Part shown: in pieces, positions 13,833-26,276 of the stretch | Numbering within the stretch: the stretch's first letter is position 1 | How the letters are laid out: the number at the start of each line of letters is the position of its first letter | NCBI GenBank assembly: GCA_030512295.1 | Contig: JAULSR010000002.1 | Coordinates: forward strand, 1,426,001-1,490,000 | DNA: 64,000 nt | DNA from: Bombardia bombarda | Taxonomy: Eukaryota; Ascomycota; Sordariomycetes; Sordariales; Lasiosphaeriaceae | Direction of reading: 5' to 3' | Notes under the pieces: model-generated | Database searches by the model: none | Seen by the model: only the letters and a program-made list of their open reading frames with translations | What the model was told of the DNA's origin: nothing | Program-made: the position numbers and the translations under genes

Positions 13833-16800
13833 CTAGCCGTCAAACTCAACACCCACAACTCTACCAGCACCAGCACCACCCCCAGCGCCGGCACTCCCAC
13901 TCCCACTCCCATTCACCGCCCCACCACCACCACCACCACCACCACCCTCCGATCCGACACTGACCCGTCCGGCAACAGGTCCGACATCACTCGCCTCGGC
14001 ATCCGCCCCCGCCAACAAATCCCTATCCGAGCTTCTCACGCTCCTCCTCTCCGCATCACCACCATACGCCCCTCCTCCACTACCACTCCCACCACCACCA
14101 CTCCTCCCCGCCCCACCACCACCCCCACTGCCCCTCTCAAACCCAGGAACATCCTCCTCCTCCTCATCCTCCTCATCCTCTCCAACCCTCTGCCCCGGCA
14201 GCGCATTCTTCTCCAGCTCCTTCTGCGCCTCCTCCATCCTCCTCCTCACCTCGGCCGCAACCCGCATGCCATCCGTCACTATATTATCCAGCACCCCGCG
14301 CAGCCCACGACCTCCCGCCGCCGCGGCGGGCACTCCTCCCCCGCCACCAAGCGCCGCGCCGACCGCGCGCCCGGCACCCATGCCCAGACTAGAAAACGTA
14401 GTCAGCGTCGACGCAGCGGTGGGGCTCAGCCCCGCCCCGCCAGGGGAGCCTCCAATCCCCTCGAGGATGTGGAACGACGCGGGGAACGACGACTCAAAGA
14501 ACTGCTCCAGGAGCTCGTCGGCGAGCACCACCATGCGGAAGGTCGGCAGCGTGATGTGCAGCGGGTTGGACGGGTCGAGCGCGATGTTTGCTCGTTCCGA
14601 CTGGGCGCGCGACACGCGCCGGCGGTCCGACATGTCGCTGTTATTAGTGGACAATGGCGGCGCCGAGTTGAGGTGTATAGACGGCGGGGGGGCCTGATCG
14701 ACAACTCTCGTTGCTGTTGTCCTGGGGCTGTGGGCCGGGGAGTCCATCGTCAACAAATCGTCCTCGTCCTCCTCATCACTCTCGTCATCAATCGCGAATG
14801 CATCTGGGCTGGCAAGCTCATCGCCCAGCAGATCCTCTTCGCTCTGGGCCCGGTCTCCTGGGCCGGAATAGTGGTTGCGCGGGTGGTCCGGGTCGGCATA
14901 CTCAAAACACCTGCGAATGAACGCGCTGACGCTACCGAGGAATCTCTCATTAACAGTTTGCCCCGGCACCTCATTTTGCGGACTGTTCGCGCCCTCTGCC
15001 ATGTTGTTTAGGGTAAGTGTCGAGTTAGACGGGCTCAGGGTTCCCTCCAGCCCCCGACGGGACAGGAACAGCAACGCCTCAGACATGCGCAATATGCCCT
15101 CGCGGTCGACTTTACCGTCCCCGTCATCATCGTGTAGCTCAAAGAAGTAGTTGATCGCCCCCATGATGTCCCGCTTCCCCTTAATCCGCGCCAGACCAGT
15201 CACGACATTCTGAAGAGTGAGCGCAGAGCTCGAGTCCACATCCCACATCTTGAACAACCTCTGCAAAAACTCGTGATCTGCCGGCTCCGGGCCCGCACCC
15301 CAGGGCGACATCAAGACATCAGACTTCCTGAAGCTATTATAGAAACTCCTGTCCTTGTCTGTAGAATTATCGCGCCGGGGAGTAGACGGCGAATCAGATA
15401 TGGCCCATTTGGCCATGCCAGCAAGAAACTCCCGGAACGCGTCGTAGTCCATCAGACTGGTGCTCGGGCCCAAGCCGACTCTCCCCTTTTCCACGTTGTG
15501 ATCATCACCATTGGCCGCCGCTTCCCCAGCGCGAGGCCGATTCGGTTTAGCCCGTCTCGCCTGCTCCTGGATGATGTGATCGCGCTGCTGTCTCTCGTAC
15601 AAGACTCCGTAGAATTTATCGTACAACGCGCCCAGCTCCTCAGTGCTGAGCATCTTGCTATCCGGCCCCAGATTCCTGATGGCCGTTCTCTTTGCAAAGC
15701 TCTCGATGTTGTTCAACACGGCGTCCTTGTTCTTCAACCGAAGCTCCACAATACTGCTGTGCGTGATGCCCGAGAACTCTTTGAAGGCGACAACCATTAA
15801 TTCCTGGAACCGGGTGACCGCCCTCAGCTTGGGATTTTCCGACTTTGGGTGGGCCGACTCGTCCAGGCGGGCAAAGTATGACTTCAGGACAGATATGAAA
15901 GCGCCATCGTCAGCGGCATCTAATAGCTCCTCTCCATTTATCCTCAAAATGGCCAGGCCGACTTGGAACAAGACCTTGGGGCCCTCGACGAAGAAGACGT
16001 CAAGGACCCTAAATGCAAAGACTAAAGGCATCGAGTTGACGTAAAGAGACAGGAACCAGGGCAGCGAGACAACCGACAGCTGCACATCGCTTCTAACGAG
16101 ATGTTCCCACAAGATGGGCATGGTCCTCTCCACAAGAGATTCAAAGACCTTTTGATCCAGGAGCGTGCCATACATGGTGGTCGAATAATAGCCTGGGACA
16201 AGCCGATCACAGAGGGCTGAAAGCAGGAAAAAAGCCTGGGCCTCTGACATGTAAATCAGCAGCGCGGCCACAACAATGTTCATAGCCTGGCAATAGCCAA
16301 CATCAGCATTGACCCAGCTGTAGGCCGTGAGCACCCGCCTCAGCCGGCCAATGCCCTCCTCGCTCTGGAAGCCGGGATACTCGGGCAGACTCCGGTTCAA
16401 GTCCTTTTCGATCTCGTCGATCGCCAGCGACTCCTGGCCCTCGAACTTGGCCAGCGTCTCGGCGTAAAGCGTCGGGTGCTCCAGCCGCAGGTAGACGGAG
16501 CCCGACGTCAGCTCCCAGATCTCGCCCCTTAACCGGTTCGGCAGGCCGACTCTTATCAGCTTGTGGAAGGTGGGCTGGCGGATCAGCGTCACGTTGCGGC
16601 CGTTGTCGCGGAGGTACTCGGCCCAGAGGCGCATCTTGGCGCGGTCGCGGAGCTTCTTGGGATCGCCGGGATACCTGAAGAGCATGCCGAGGCCGGCGTC
16701 GGGCGGCGTGGCCGTCTTCTTGTCCTCGGGCCGGAGCAGGTATTCCGAGTAGCACTCGGCCACCACCTTCTTGAGCTTGCCGACGCTGCCGACGCCCGCG

Positions 16801-17471
16801 CGGAGCCCCTTTTTGAGCCCGTCGCAGAAACGCTCGCACGATACCCGGGGGCCGGCGAGCTGGATGGTTATCCGCTGCTCCTTTGTGTCTTTCTTATCTT
16901 TGCCCGCCGCGTCCTTGTCCTTGCCCGTCTCCTGGGCAATACCGTTCCAGGTCGTTATGGCGAGGGCGAACTATTGAAAGTTAGCTATTTGTCTTGGAGG
17001 GGTAGCATACTGATGCAGGGATGGGATAGTGGAATGCCAGCAGCTTACCTGGAAATTCTGGCTATGGAGACGCTCGACCCTCCGGATGGAGCACAGCGGG
17101 AAGGTGAAGCCATTGCCGCTGGGTCCGCCGCCGTGCGTCTGGCCGGTGAATGCGGAGGCGGTTGAGGTGCTCGCCGACTGGAGGAAGCTCGATGGGGTGG
17201 TGGAGAAGCAGAGGTAGGACTCGGAGAGGTGCAGTTTCCCGGCGTAGTGATAGCCTCTGTCCCGGTCCTTCTCGCCCTGGGTCACATTGGACGGCGGGAT
17301 GGTGAGCTCGGCGGTGATCTCGAACAGCGGGTGCTGGGAGGCCGGGAGGCGGAATTGGTTCTGGAAGAGCGAGGCCTTGGACGGGTTCTTGTCGGAATCG
17401 GTGAGATTCAGGCCCTGGGTCGGGTCCAGCAGCTGCTGCGCCCTCTGTACGAAGCTCGAGAGGTTCAACAT
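13833..17471 (-). CDS. GRAM-TBC-EF-hand Rab GTPase-activating protein (Mdr1/Gyp2 type)
   Basis: Two exons, 17471-17049 and 16970-13833, are joined over a 78-base intron whose acceptor TAG would otherwise be a stop. They give 1186 residues, long for the family because of C-terminal Gly/Ser-rich runs. The N-terminal part (QNQFRLPASQHPLFEITAEL, GKLHLSESYLCF) matches a GRAM-type membrane-binding domain. The TBC domain shows RGEIWELTSG, the arginine-finger motif IEKDLNRSLPEY and the glutamine-finger motif GYCQAMN, so the catalytic residues are present. Further on, HDDDGDGKVDREG is a good EF-hand calcium loop. This GRAM-TBC-EF order is that of yeast Mdr1/Gyp2, which accelerates GTP hydrolysis on Ypt/Rab proteins in recycling and secretion. 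The start is MLNLSSFVQRAQQLLDP. Confidence 0.9.
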
Positions 17472-19014
17472 TGCGGATGACTGGGCGACTGAGGTCCGGC
17501 TCTCAGGTCGGCGGCATCGCCCGGCAGCGAGAAGAGCAGTTTGGTATACTGCGGGTTATGTGCTGGGTTTTGGTGCTGGGTTTTGGTGCTGGTCGTCGAG
17601 ATCGAGATCAGGTAACAGCGGGCAGCGGGCAGCGGGGGGCACGGGATTCGGATTCCCACGTCGCGATTCGTCAACAAGACTCGTCTGTGCTGTAGGGGCG
17701 TAGTTGCACTAAGTAGTATATAGTATACTGGACGAAAGCAATCAGAATGCGAACTCTGTTTTGTTGTGTCTCGGCTGTCGGTCGGGTGGTTTTGGAGGTA
17801 TCTGCGGCTGACTTTGGTCTGTACGGTACTGTGTAGTAAGGTGGCTGCTGTGTAAGGCGTTGGATCCTGTGGGACAATATCCAGCATTCTGTTGGTGGAG
17901 TCGCCCACTCTTTCATGTAAAGCCGCCCGCCCAGGAAACACCCTGCGCAGGGGACCCAGGGAGCCCTTCCAGCGTCGGCACATCCCTGCCGGGCGGCATC
18001 TTAGTGGGACCTCCGTCACATCCCCTCCCTATGACACTCCATGACCACCTATAGGTTGTTTATTCTAAGTCTAGGAACTTATCCTCAAACAGAAACATAT
18101 TAGAGTCTGCTGCTGCGAATGCCTTCGTCTATCTACTTTGATGCATTCAAATCGGCTTATCACAGCCTGCACTCATCACATCACACCCTATTCAGCTGCC
18201 TCCTTACCGCCAGGTACCGTCGCTTTGCATGAAGATGCCGGCGTTTCAGGGGGGCCGGTCGGGCCTACCCACCACCCACCACCTTACCAAGAAACTTATG
18301 TCATAAGGACTGCCTCCAATTCAGTGTACCACAGTAGAAACTAGGTAGGTACCGAGGTACCGTACTTAATCAACCCCGATATCGTCTGCTATTGACATCT
18401 TGAAAGTCCATCCCATGCAAACTTATCACTTTCGATACTGCCAGGGGTTGATGATGACCGTCATTTCTTCTACCTCAAGGTATCCAAATCCATAACTTGA
18501 AGTCCGGTTAGTAGTACGCCGGGAAAATGAAGAGAGAAAAGTACCATAACACCCATACACCCACCTGCCCACCCTCCTACCCGGGCAAGCCATGACTTTT
18601 TTGTAACACTGCAGGAATACGTCCACACACACGCCCACTGAGCTATAATCTGCCCCCTATCTTAGATAGATGGATAGGGGAATACACAAACGGTTTCCCA
18701 CCCACCCACTCATTCACTCCGCAAAACGCCAGAACCCACCAGTGCCTTTATCTCCCCACCCCCATCCGCACGCCCAACCAAGCCCCCCCTTCCTCGCTTA
18801 TATCAGCAAACACGAGGAAACAAAACACGTCCACACTACCTACCATAAACATCATCTCGTCTCGTCTCGTCATGTCCAAGACTTTATGCTTGACCTTCAA
18901 TCTAAAAACCCCTACTCCCATCCCATGATCTCCAATGCCAAGTTTTCTCTCTCTCTCTCTCTTATCCAAGCTCCACGCCAACCCCAACTTTTGACATCAC
19001 GACGACGTCCGTCT
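17472..19014. other. Intergenic region between TBC GAP and PKA genes
   Basis: No gene was found. The left part carries the TBC promoter. A CTAGGTAGGTACCGAGGTACC run lies near 18342-18362, and TC and CA-rich tracts lie at 18620-18965. The right part should hold the PKA 3' untranslated region. Confidence 0.5.
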
Positions 19015-20462
19015 TCAAAAGTCCTTAAAATAATCATCATACATCATCGCCAAGTCGTCGGTATACTCGTCGTTGCCCACGTCCTCTTCGGGGTAAATAT
19101 CAAAGCACTGGGCATCGCCGGGGTACCGAATCGGCGGGATGATGGGGCCGCGGTGCCGCTTCTGCATCACCGCGTCCCAGTCGACCCCTCTAAAAAAGGG
19201 ATGCGCCTTGACCCTGGCCGCGCCGCCGCTGATGTTGCCCAGCCGCCTCGAGCGGTCGACTGTGCAGAACTGCCGAATAATGTCCTTTGCCTCGTCGCTG
19301 ATCGGGGGGTCATTAGGGAAGACGACCGGCTTTTCTATAATTCTAAAGTTGAGAGTGTCAACAGCCAAGAAAAACAATAAAGGGGGAGCAAACGAAACGC
19401 ACTGTCTGTAAATCTCAATTGGGTTCTGGTGCCAAAACGGAGGATAACCGGTTAGGAACTCGTAGATCAAGATACCCAGCGCCCACCAGTCCACAGCCGT
19501 CGTGTGGCCCTTGTTGTGGATAACCTCGGGGGCCAGGTACTCGGGCGTGCCGCAGAGCGTGTACGTCTCGACGGGGTGGTCGTTGGCGTTGTTGCCCAGC
19601 CGCTTGGCGAACCCAAAGTCGACCAGCTTGATGTGCCCGTCGGCATCGAGCAGCAGGTTCTCCGGCTTCATGTCGCGGTATGCGATGCCCCCTTGGTGCT
19701 CGTGCAGGTACTCGAGCACCAGCACGATCTCGGCCGCGTAGAAGCGCGCCATGTCTTCGTCGAACCGTCGGAACTTGCGCAGGTAACTAAACAGCTCGCC
19801 GCCGGGGATGTAGTCTAAGAGGAGGTACAAGAAGTCGTGGTCGGAGAAGGAGGCGATCAGGCTGGTAATGAAGGGGTGGCCCGACACGTCGGCGAGGATC
19901 TGCCTCTCGTGGCGCACGTGGTCGATTTGTTTGAGCTTGATCACTGCAGTGGGTAACGCCTCAGCATTTCTGTTTTACTTGGCCTTGGACGTCATGCCCC
20001 GTTACGTGCGCGTACGCGCACGCCGGCGTGGTAACCAACCTTCAGTCTTGCGGAGTATCTTCAAGGCAAACACCTTGTTGCGATCAGCTTCGGTGCCATG
20101 GGACGGTCGGACTAGTACGACTCGAGCGAATGTGCCTGGACAGCGGGTCAGTTGCGCAGGTTGGCAAACGGCAAGTAGCCACCACAACAACAACATCATC
20201 ATCATGGAGAGGAGGCATCACCATTCTACATACCAGTCCCTAATGTCCGCACCCTCTTGAAGTCGTCTAGCGTCAAGTGTCCGGATCTCAGGTCGAAGCT
20301 CTCCCCATCGCCACTTTGATCACGTTGGTATTGGTGCTGCTGAAGCTGATGCGGGTGTTGTTGTTGCTGTCCAGCGCCAGCATGTAGCCCTTTCGCCTGT
20401 AGCGGATGCAGCCCCCCACCACCGCCAAGCATTGGCTGAGACGGCGCGACGGTCGCCGCCAT
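19015..20462 (-). CDS. cAMP-dependent protein kinase catalytic subunit
   Basis: Four exons (20462-20234, 20135-20040, 19943-19403, 19342-19015) give 397 residues. The start chosen is MAATVAPSQPML; an upstream in-frame ATG at 20555 would add 31 residues. The Gln/His-rich N-terminus is followed by an AGC kinase domain: glycine loop GTGTFARVVLV (spliced across intron 1), FALKILRK with the ATP-binding Lys, HVRHERQIL with the paired Glu, YRDMKPENLLLD with the catalytic Asp, DFGFAKRL, and the activation loop TYTLCGTPEYLAPE with its phospho-Thr. The protein ends in YFKDF, the FxxF hydrophobic motif typical of PKA. The loop residue Met in YRDMKPEN, where Leu is usual, and Thr/Ala in the glycine loop suggest the second PKA isoform of filamentous fungi; that paralog call is inference. 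It acts downstream of cAMP in growth and development. Confidence 0.9.
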
Positions 20463-22710
20463 TGCCACGAGGAGAACGAGGTCCTTGGCAGGGAGGAATG
20501 TGATGTATTTCGCTGAAAGCTTGGGGCTAGAGCGATCAATGTCTTGGTTATTCAACCTCGATACCCGGCCGTGGCTCAGTCAACGTCTGCTTTCGGTTCC
20601 CATTCACAGTGTCTCGGTGCTACCATTAGCTATTCGCCCAAGATGTGATATATCTTCTGATCGCGGATAATAGGCAGGGTAGGTTGTGGCCACCTAGGCG
20701 GTGAGACTGATTGTTTCCAGCAGGTTATTGAAGCGTATGTGACATCCAAACTGTGAATAAGAGCTTCTGTCTTTGGTGATGATGAGGATTAGAACGTGGG
20801 TTTGATCGAAACCGTCAGCTGAAGTCACGCGCCAGGAGTGGGCAAAGAGTTATCAGGTAGGTAGAGATGTCTTTGGGCCGTTTGCGATTCTTCAGTGTCT
20901 TGTGCAGTCGCGGGGTTTTGAAATGTGACGGCTAGTCGAAGGCTCGGGGGTGTGGGGGTGGGCTGTAGGTCGTTGATGAAGGGGCGGATTGTAATGAGAG
21001 AGGCGCTGCTAATGTGCTTGAGATGATCCCGGCAGGCCTACCATCAGCGGGGGAAGCGTGGAAGAGGGCGGGCGGATGACGTTAGTGCTGCAGGCTCGGA
21101 TGGGGACGCTACAAAGTCGCTGCGCGACATTCCAAGGATCCTTGGAATTGACCAGTAATCGGTGGATAGGCGAAAATCAGGGTCGAAAATCCCCCGGTCA
21201 GGTAGGTGCACCCAATGGAGAGATGTCGAGATCAGAGGAAGAGAGCAGAGAGAAAAAGCACTTAAAACGATGATCAAGTGGCATATTATCTACCTAGGGA
21301 ATCCGATAGCCGCACATACTATGAATACGTACATAGCAGCTACCTTATCTTAGGTTGTTAGACAACTCGTTGGAAGAAACCAGGAGGAATGCCTAATAAG
21401 CTCACCGGCCGATAGCAGTTTGCCTTTCCACCGACGTTGAACCGTCAATCAAGCAAGCGTTTGACCCATGCTCGGTGCCAACTCACGTTTCTGTGGCGGT
21501 TTAATTACCACGGGGCAAGCACAAAGTCTCAAAGTCTCTTTTGGGCCATGTCTCGGGCCGTTACGCTGACCCGTCCATTGGGCACTGCAACCTAGGTATG
21601 TATTTGCATCGAGCCTGCCTAAATTCTACGGATATGTGGTGCAGTTTCCTCCTCGCCATGGGCACCATACCTGCAAGCAAAATAAATGAATGGAGCATGC
21701 ATGGGTTTTCTAGGGAAACGTGGAAAGCTGACTCGGTCCCGCCATGATGCCCCTCGCGAGTCAGACTCATGTTCCACCACTGCCGCCGCACATGGCACAT
21801 GGTTGGGCAACGACATTGAAACAAACAAACGCCTTGTGGGGTTTGCCGTTAGCTGAGTCTGTGAGAGCGCAACCCCCTGATACCACGACTTACTGAACAC
21901 AACGTACGAAGTTGGTGAAGTACGTAAGATACCGCTATGTGCGTATCGCAAAAGAACCTTGATCGGTTACACGGCAACCTAGGTATCACCGCCCAATATA
22001 ATCACGCCTTTTGCCAATTTGGAAGGCAAAGTGAAGCCAAGTACCTTCCACATATGGCTCACCTAGTGCTGCTCCTGCTTATTGCACCAGTATATTCTCA
22101 TTGAATTCGTTGGGTTGTTTGGTTCAGTGACTACCTATCCCTTTTAACTTGTCTTGCCAGGAAACTAAGGTACCTACTAGACTAGATCATTCGAATACTG
22201 TGCTTGACATGTTGCAAGAGTTTTCTACTGCCTACCTTAAAAACGTTTGACCGGGTCTGGCGCTCCTGTGATGATGATGGCCATGAGCAGGATGGCCAAA
22301 CATCAAATAGCGTCGGGTGATAACTTACCATGAGGCATTCGTTGCGTCTGCAATGACAGCTGTTCGAAAGTCAAGGTACTCTGAATTACCTCACATCAAC
22401 AGCATAAGTCTAAACTTCAAAATAATAAGCCATTATAGCAAATGAGTAGCCATGACAGGTATCATGTTCTTTCCATATGTAGAGCGAGGTATTAACTACC
22501 CGTTGTCACCGACCTACTCAACCTCACTCCGGTTGAGTATCTAAGTAAAAGCTACGAACGACTCCTTTCATAGCCGCTCTAACAAACACAACACCCACCT
22601 CATTTACATTTCCTCACTACACCAGAAACAATGCTCGTTGATCGAACAACGACAACTCCCAACGCCTGTCTATAGTAAATACACTCCTCACCTCACCTCA
22701 CCACAACCAA
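20463..22710. other. Intergenic region upstream of the PKA gene
   Basis: No gene was found. A long leader or promoter for PKA is expected at the left. CCTAGG palindromes lie at 21291, 21589 and 21976. C-rich sequence at 22690-22710 borders the 3' end of the phosphatase gene. Confidence 0.5.
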
Positions 22711-24451
22711 CTACCACAACCGATACAACCACCAACTCCCAACCCCCACAGCAAGCAACGTCGCCAACACCAGCGCCCCCATCTGCGTGCTCCAAACAAA
22801 CGCTGTCCACCCCACCACAATCTCCCTCCTCCTCGCCGCCGCCCGCCTCTCCCACGCATGCACGTCAACCGCAACAGGCGGACTCACGCGCGGATCCTTC
22901 TTCCACTCCTCCCCCTCTCCTCTCCCATCCACACCACTCGACGGCAGCCGCATCCCATCAGCCCCCACTACCGGCACACCCACCCGCAAAAACACCGCCC
23001 GATGGTCACTCGACCTCACAACCGGCAGCGCGTTATACGCCCTCACATCCATCTCACCCTCAACCCACCCCGGCACCGGCATAAACAACACCCGATCGCA
23101 CCACCCCGGCCAGCGGTGCGACGCAAACCGCCACGGGACCTCACTGACACCATTCACCTCGCTACCCGCGTGCACAGCCGCCTCGTTCATCGCGCCGGCG
23201 GCGTCAGGCAGCACGTTGTACTTGTACGTCGGCGCAAACTTGATGGGCGCCTCACTCATGCCGTGAAAGGTGCGCCCGGCGATGCGCTCCTGCGTGAGCT
23301 GGTCGAGCGGGAGGAAAGTAGAGAAGTGGTTGTCGTCGCCGGCGTCGAGCGAGGGGAGCGTTGCTAGCGGCGGGGGCGTCTTGGTACTAATACGGTAGTT
23401 GAGGTCGCCGGCGATGAAGAGGTGCGACGTCGGCTTGAAGATAGATATGTCCTGGAGGGTCGCGCGGTGCTCGTCGTCGTCGGTCGGTGGTAGCAGCGGC
23501 TGGCCATCCTCCTCGATGTCGCTGCTGCTGTCGTCTGCGCTCGTTGCGGCGGGGACGCCGCTGCCCGCCCTATCGGGCATCGGCGCGGACTGGTCAGGAG
23601 GGAACACGCCTGGCAACAGCCCCTTTGGGTTGGCAAATGTCAGGCTTGATGCGATGGTGCGCCAGTTGGCGTTTCGCTTCTGGAGATTCCACTCCATGGC
23701 CGCCAGATGCGTAGCCACAAATGTTAGCTCCGTCGTTCTGGCTAGCTCGACGGCGTCCTCCTGCCCGTCCTCGGGCTGCTTGCTGCCGTCACTCCATGTC
23801 ACACGCAGCCCGACGGCGCCCTTGTTCCCCATATCAGCGGCGCCGAAGCCACATTCTGCCTCCTCGATGTGATGCACTGCTGCGGGGCGTCTTGCGAACA
23901 AGAGGATCGCCGTCATGCCGACGTTTTTCGCCCTGACTAGGGTGTACGGGTATGGCGCCCTTCCCTCGCCCTGTGATCCTGCAGTCTGGATCTGCCCTGA
24001 CAAGTCGGCTTCATTGCCGCCATCTTGCCTTGGCCATGCCGCAAGCGCCTTGACCGACGCGAGATTGAGCGCCTCCTCGAAACGAGCGTAGTAAGGGTCC
24101 AGGAAATAAGAGCCTATAAAGGCGTACGAGATTGGTGCTGTCTCTTGCAGCGAGCTATGAGCACAACACAAGAAGAACTTTTGTTTAGCAGGCCGTCAAT
24201 ACATCAAATCTCGGAGGCAGCTCGAGCGAGCTGGTACTGCTACATCCCACTCACTGACGACTGACTTACAAGACAACAAGATCGGGCAAGCTAGTTGCAT
24301 TCTCCGAGAGCGCAGCTTGGAGGTGCGGGGCGAAAACTGCGGGGTCGATCAGGTTCTTCGCACAGTTGAAGGTGAGAATGAAGAGGTCGAGCGTAGACGG
24401 CATCATTGTTGATGTTGTGGTGGACTCCGGACTGTTTGTCCGGGGGCCCAT
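22711..24451 (-). CDS. Inositol polyphosphate 5-phosphatase, tail-anchored (INP54 type)
   Basis: Two exons, 24451-24270 and 24154-22711, are joined over a 115-base intron and give 541 residues. Splicing makes the motif LVVFSLQE, the usual first strand and metal-site Glu of the fold. Further family motifs are FVATHLAAMEWNLQKRN, LFIAGDLNYRIS (GDxNYR), PGWCDRVLF and VRSSDHRAVF with the catalytic His pair region. The enzyme removes the 5-phosphate from PI(4,5)P2-type lipids. A hydrophobic segment near the end (MGALVLATLLAVGVGSWWLY) followed by two residues is a C-terminal tail anchor, as in yeast Inp54, which sits on the ER. The start could also be an upstream ATG at 24496 or the internal MMPSTLDLF. 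An Asp/Ser-rich insert lies between the second and third motifs. Confidence 0.88.
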
Positions 24452-26276
24452 CTCAAGATGTGAAGGTCTATGCGAGGTAAGGTAGATTGTTGCCAAATTC
24501 GGTCAACGTCATTGAAAGATGACGGAACCCACTGAAAGCAGGGACCTGGCGAGAGGCAGTTCAGGTACCTTGCTCGCTAGATAAGGTTGGATAGGCAGAT
24601 AAGGTCCCTACCTAAAAAGGCGATACCTACCTAGGTACTTTCGTATTGGTTACCAGACACGCAGTTACGAACCAGGGCCGGGCCAGTTGCGACCGACAGC
24701 CTTTGAATATTCACTCGCCTTTAGGTACATCTAGTACGAAAAGATGGATGAATAGATGAATTTATACAATTGAATGGTATGCAAAACAAGACCACTGGGG
24801 CGGGACGAGGTGAATAGGTGGTACCCAGCCCATAATTCTAGTCGCTCCCATTATATATGCCGCACTTAGCGGCCTCCCTTAGACGAGTCATTCGTGCCAC
24901 AAAGAAGTCGTTCCTTGGTTTAGGGGCTTGGGTACAGCCTCAGTACACCGACTTTTGCGACATGTTAAAAGTCAGTCCATTCTGGCGGGAAAAGGGGGCT
25001 GAGTAAACTTCATGGCAAACCTGCATCAAATAATCGCTCGAAAGAGTCTCAAGACGAATAACACATTACACGATGGTGATATGAGCAAAACAGGGGAAAT
25101 AAGGAAAGACACAGTTGATAAAACGAAACCTAAATCATGAAAACTACCTATCGCGCGCTGCCTGGGACGTGTGATCCAGCTATGATGAGTGCAAGCCATT
25201 TGTTACTGTCCTTAATCATGGCATGACAGCCGGGATATTGCACCTCAGTCCAACCCTCAAGCCATCGGGCAGTGCTGACGCCCCGGCACATTGACCGTCA
25301 CGATACGGAGTTGTTAGCTCCGCATCGTTATTGGAAGACATCAGACTCTCGAAAACCCTCGGGCAGACACTGCCCTCGTGGCCTGACAGCCGAAACCCTG
25401 CCTCCAGCCCAGTCAACTATCCCTCAGCCCCGCATCAAGAAAATGACCGGTCACCCTCCAATAATGCCCTGATAGTCATAGTTCGCTGGCTGTTGAGATG
25501 TCGTTCAGGAATATCGGTTCAGCGCTTGGAAAGAGCTGATACTTGTGCTGAGCGAAATGGCCCGAGTCCGGAGCCCGACTGGCTCGACAACCTCTCGAAG
25601 GAGCTGTTTCGTCCCCTATTAAACCTCCCCACAAGCGAATTCCGACGAGTGAAAATGCAAATGCCATAACGAGTGCGAGGAAAACAGTGAAGACGTGTAA
25701 TGAATGGATGAATGAATGAATGAATGGAATGGGAAAGTGGTGCCGAGTGGAAAGATGCTTGTGAATTATCTCGCAACGACATGACGCTAGAATCACCGCT
25801 CTAAAACGGACTTTTAGGTTTCAAGTCGTCAATCATGACCATTGTCCCCATTTCGTGACACTGTAGGTTCCAGTGCATTTGAGGGGGTAAAGGTCTCACA
25901 ATACAGTACTCCCAGCAGGTGAGAGTACCGGACATGCCGTTCGGTAAGGCCCCGATCCGCTTAGCGAGCAAGGTGACTTGAGTTGGATTCAAGTCTCCCC
26001 GCCGCTCACGAACCAGAAGCCATCCGAGCCATGATTAAGGTCATTAACCGATGAGATGTCGAAGAACGAAGAAAAGCAATCCCATAACACTGGGCTGCGG
26101 AGGCGTGTCAATTATCGTTGTTGATCCAGTCCTGACAGGAAGTGTGCAGGCCCAGTCAGACCGTGGGCGCCTGTGACAGCCAAGAAGCCACGGCGGGACG
26201 AGTCCAGTCAACCGATGAGAAAACCGCCCCTCCTGCAATCCGAAGGAACACTCCGATCCATATGGCCTATGTTGTA
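24452..26276. other. Intergenic region between phosphatase and casein kinase genes
   Basis: No convincing gene was found. TACCTAGGTA lies at 24628, within a run of CCTACCTA-type sequence likely near the phosphatase promoter. A short ATGAATGA-type tandem run lies near 25700-25730. Confidence 0.5.

Noticed and set aside
13791..15011. 406-codon plus-strand frame rich in Thr, Pro and Arg
   Set aside because: It is antisense to the C-terminal Gly/Ser-rich part of the TBC protein; repetitive GC-rich codons keep the opposite frame open.
25920..26035. Possible tRNA-like stretch with TTCAAGTC
   Set aside because: No acceptor stem, A and B boxes do not fit spacing; no cloverleaf could be drawn.
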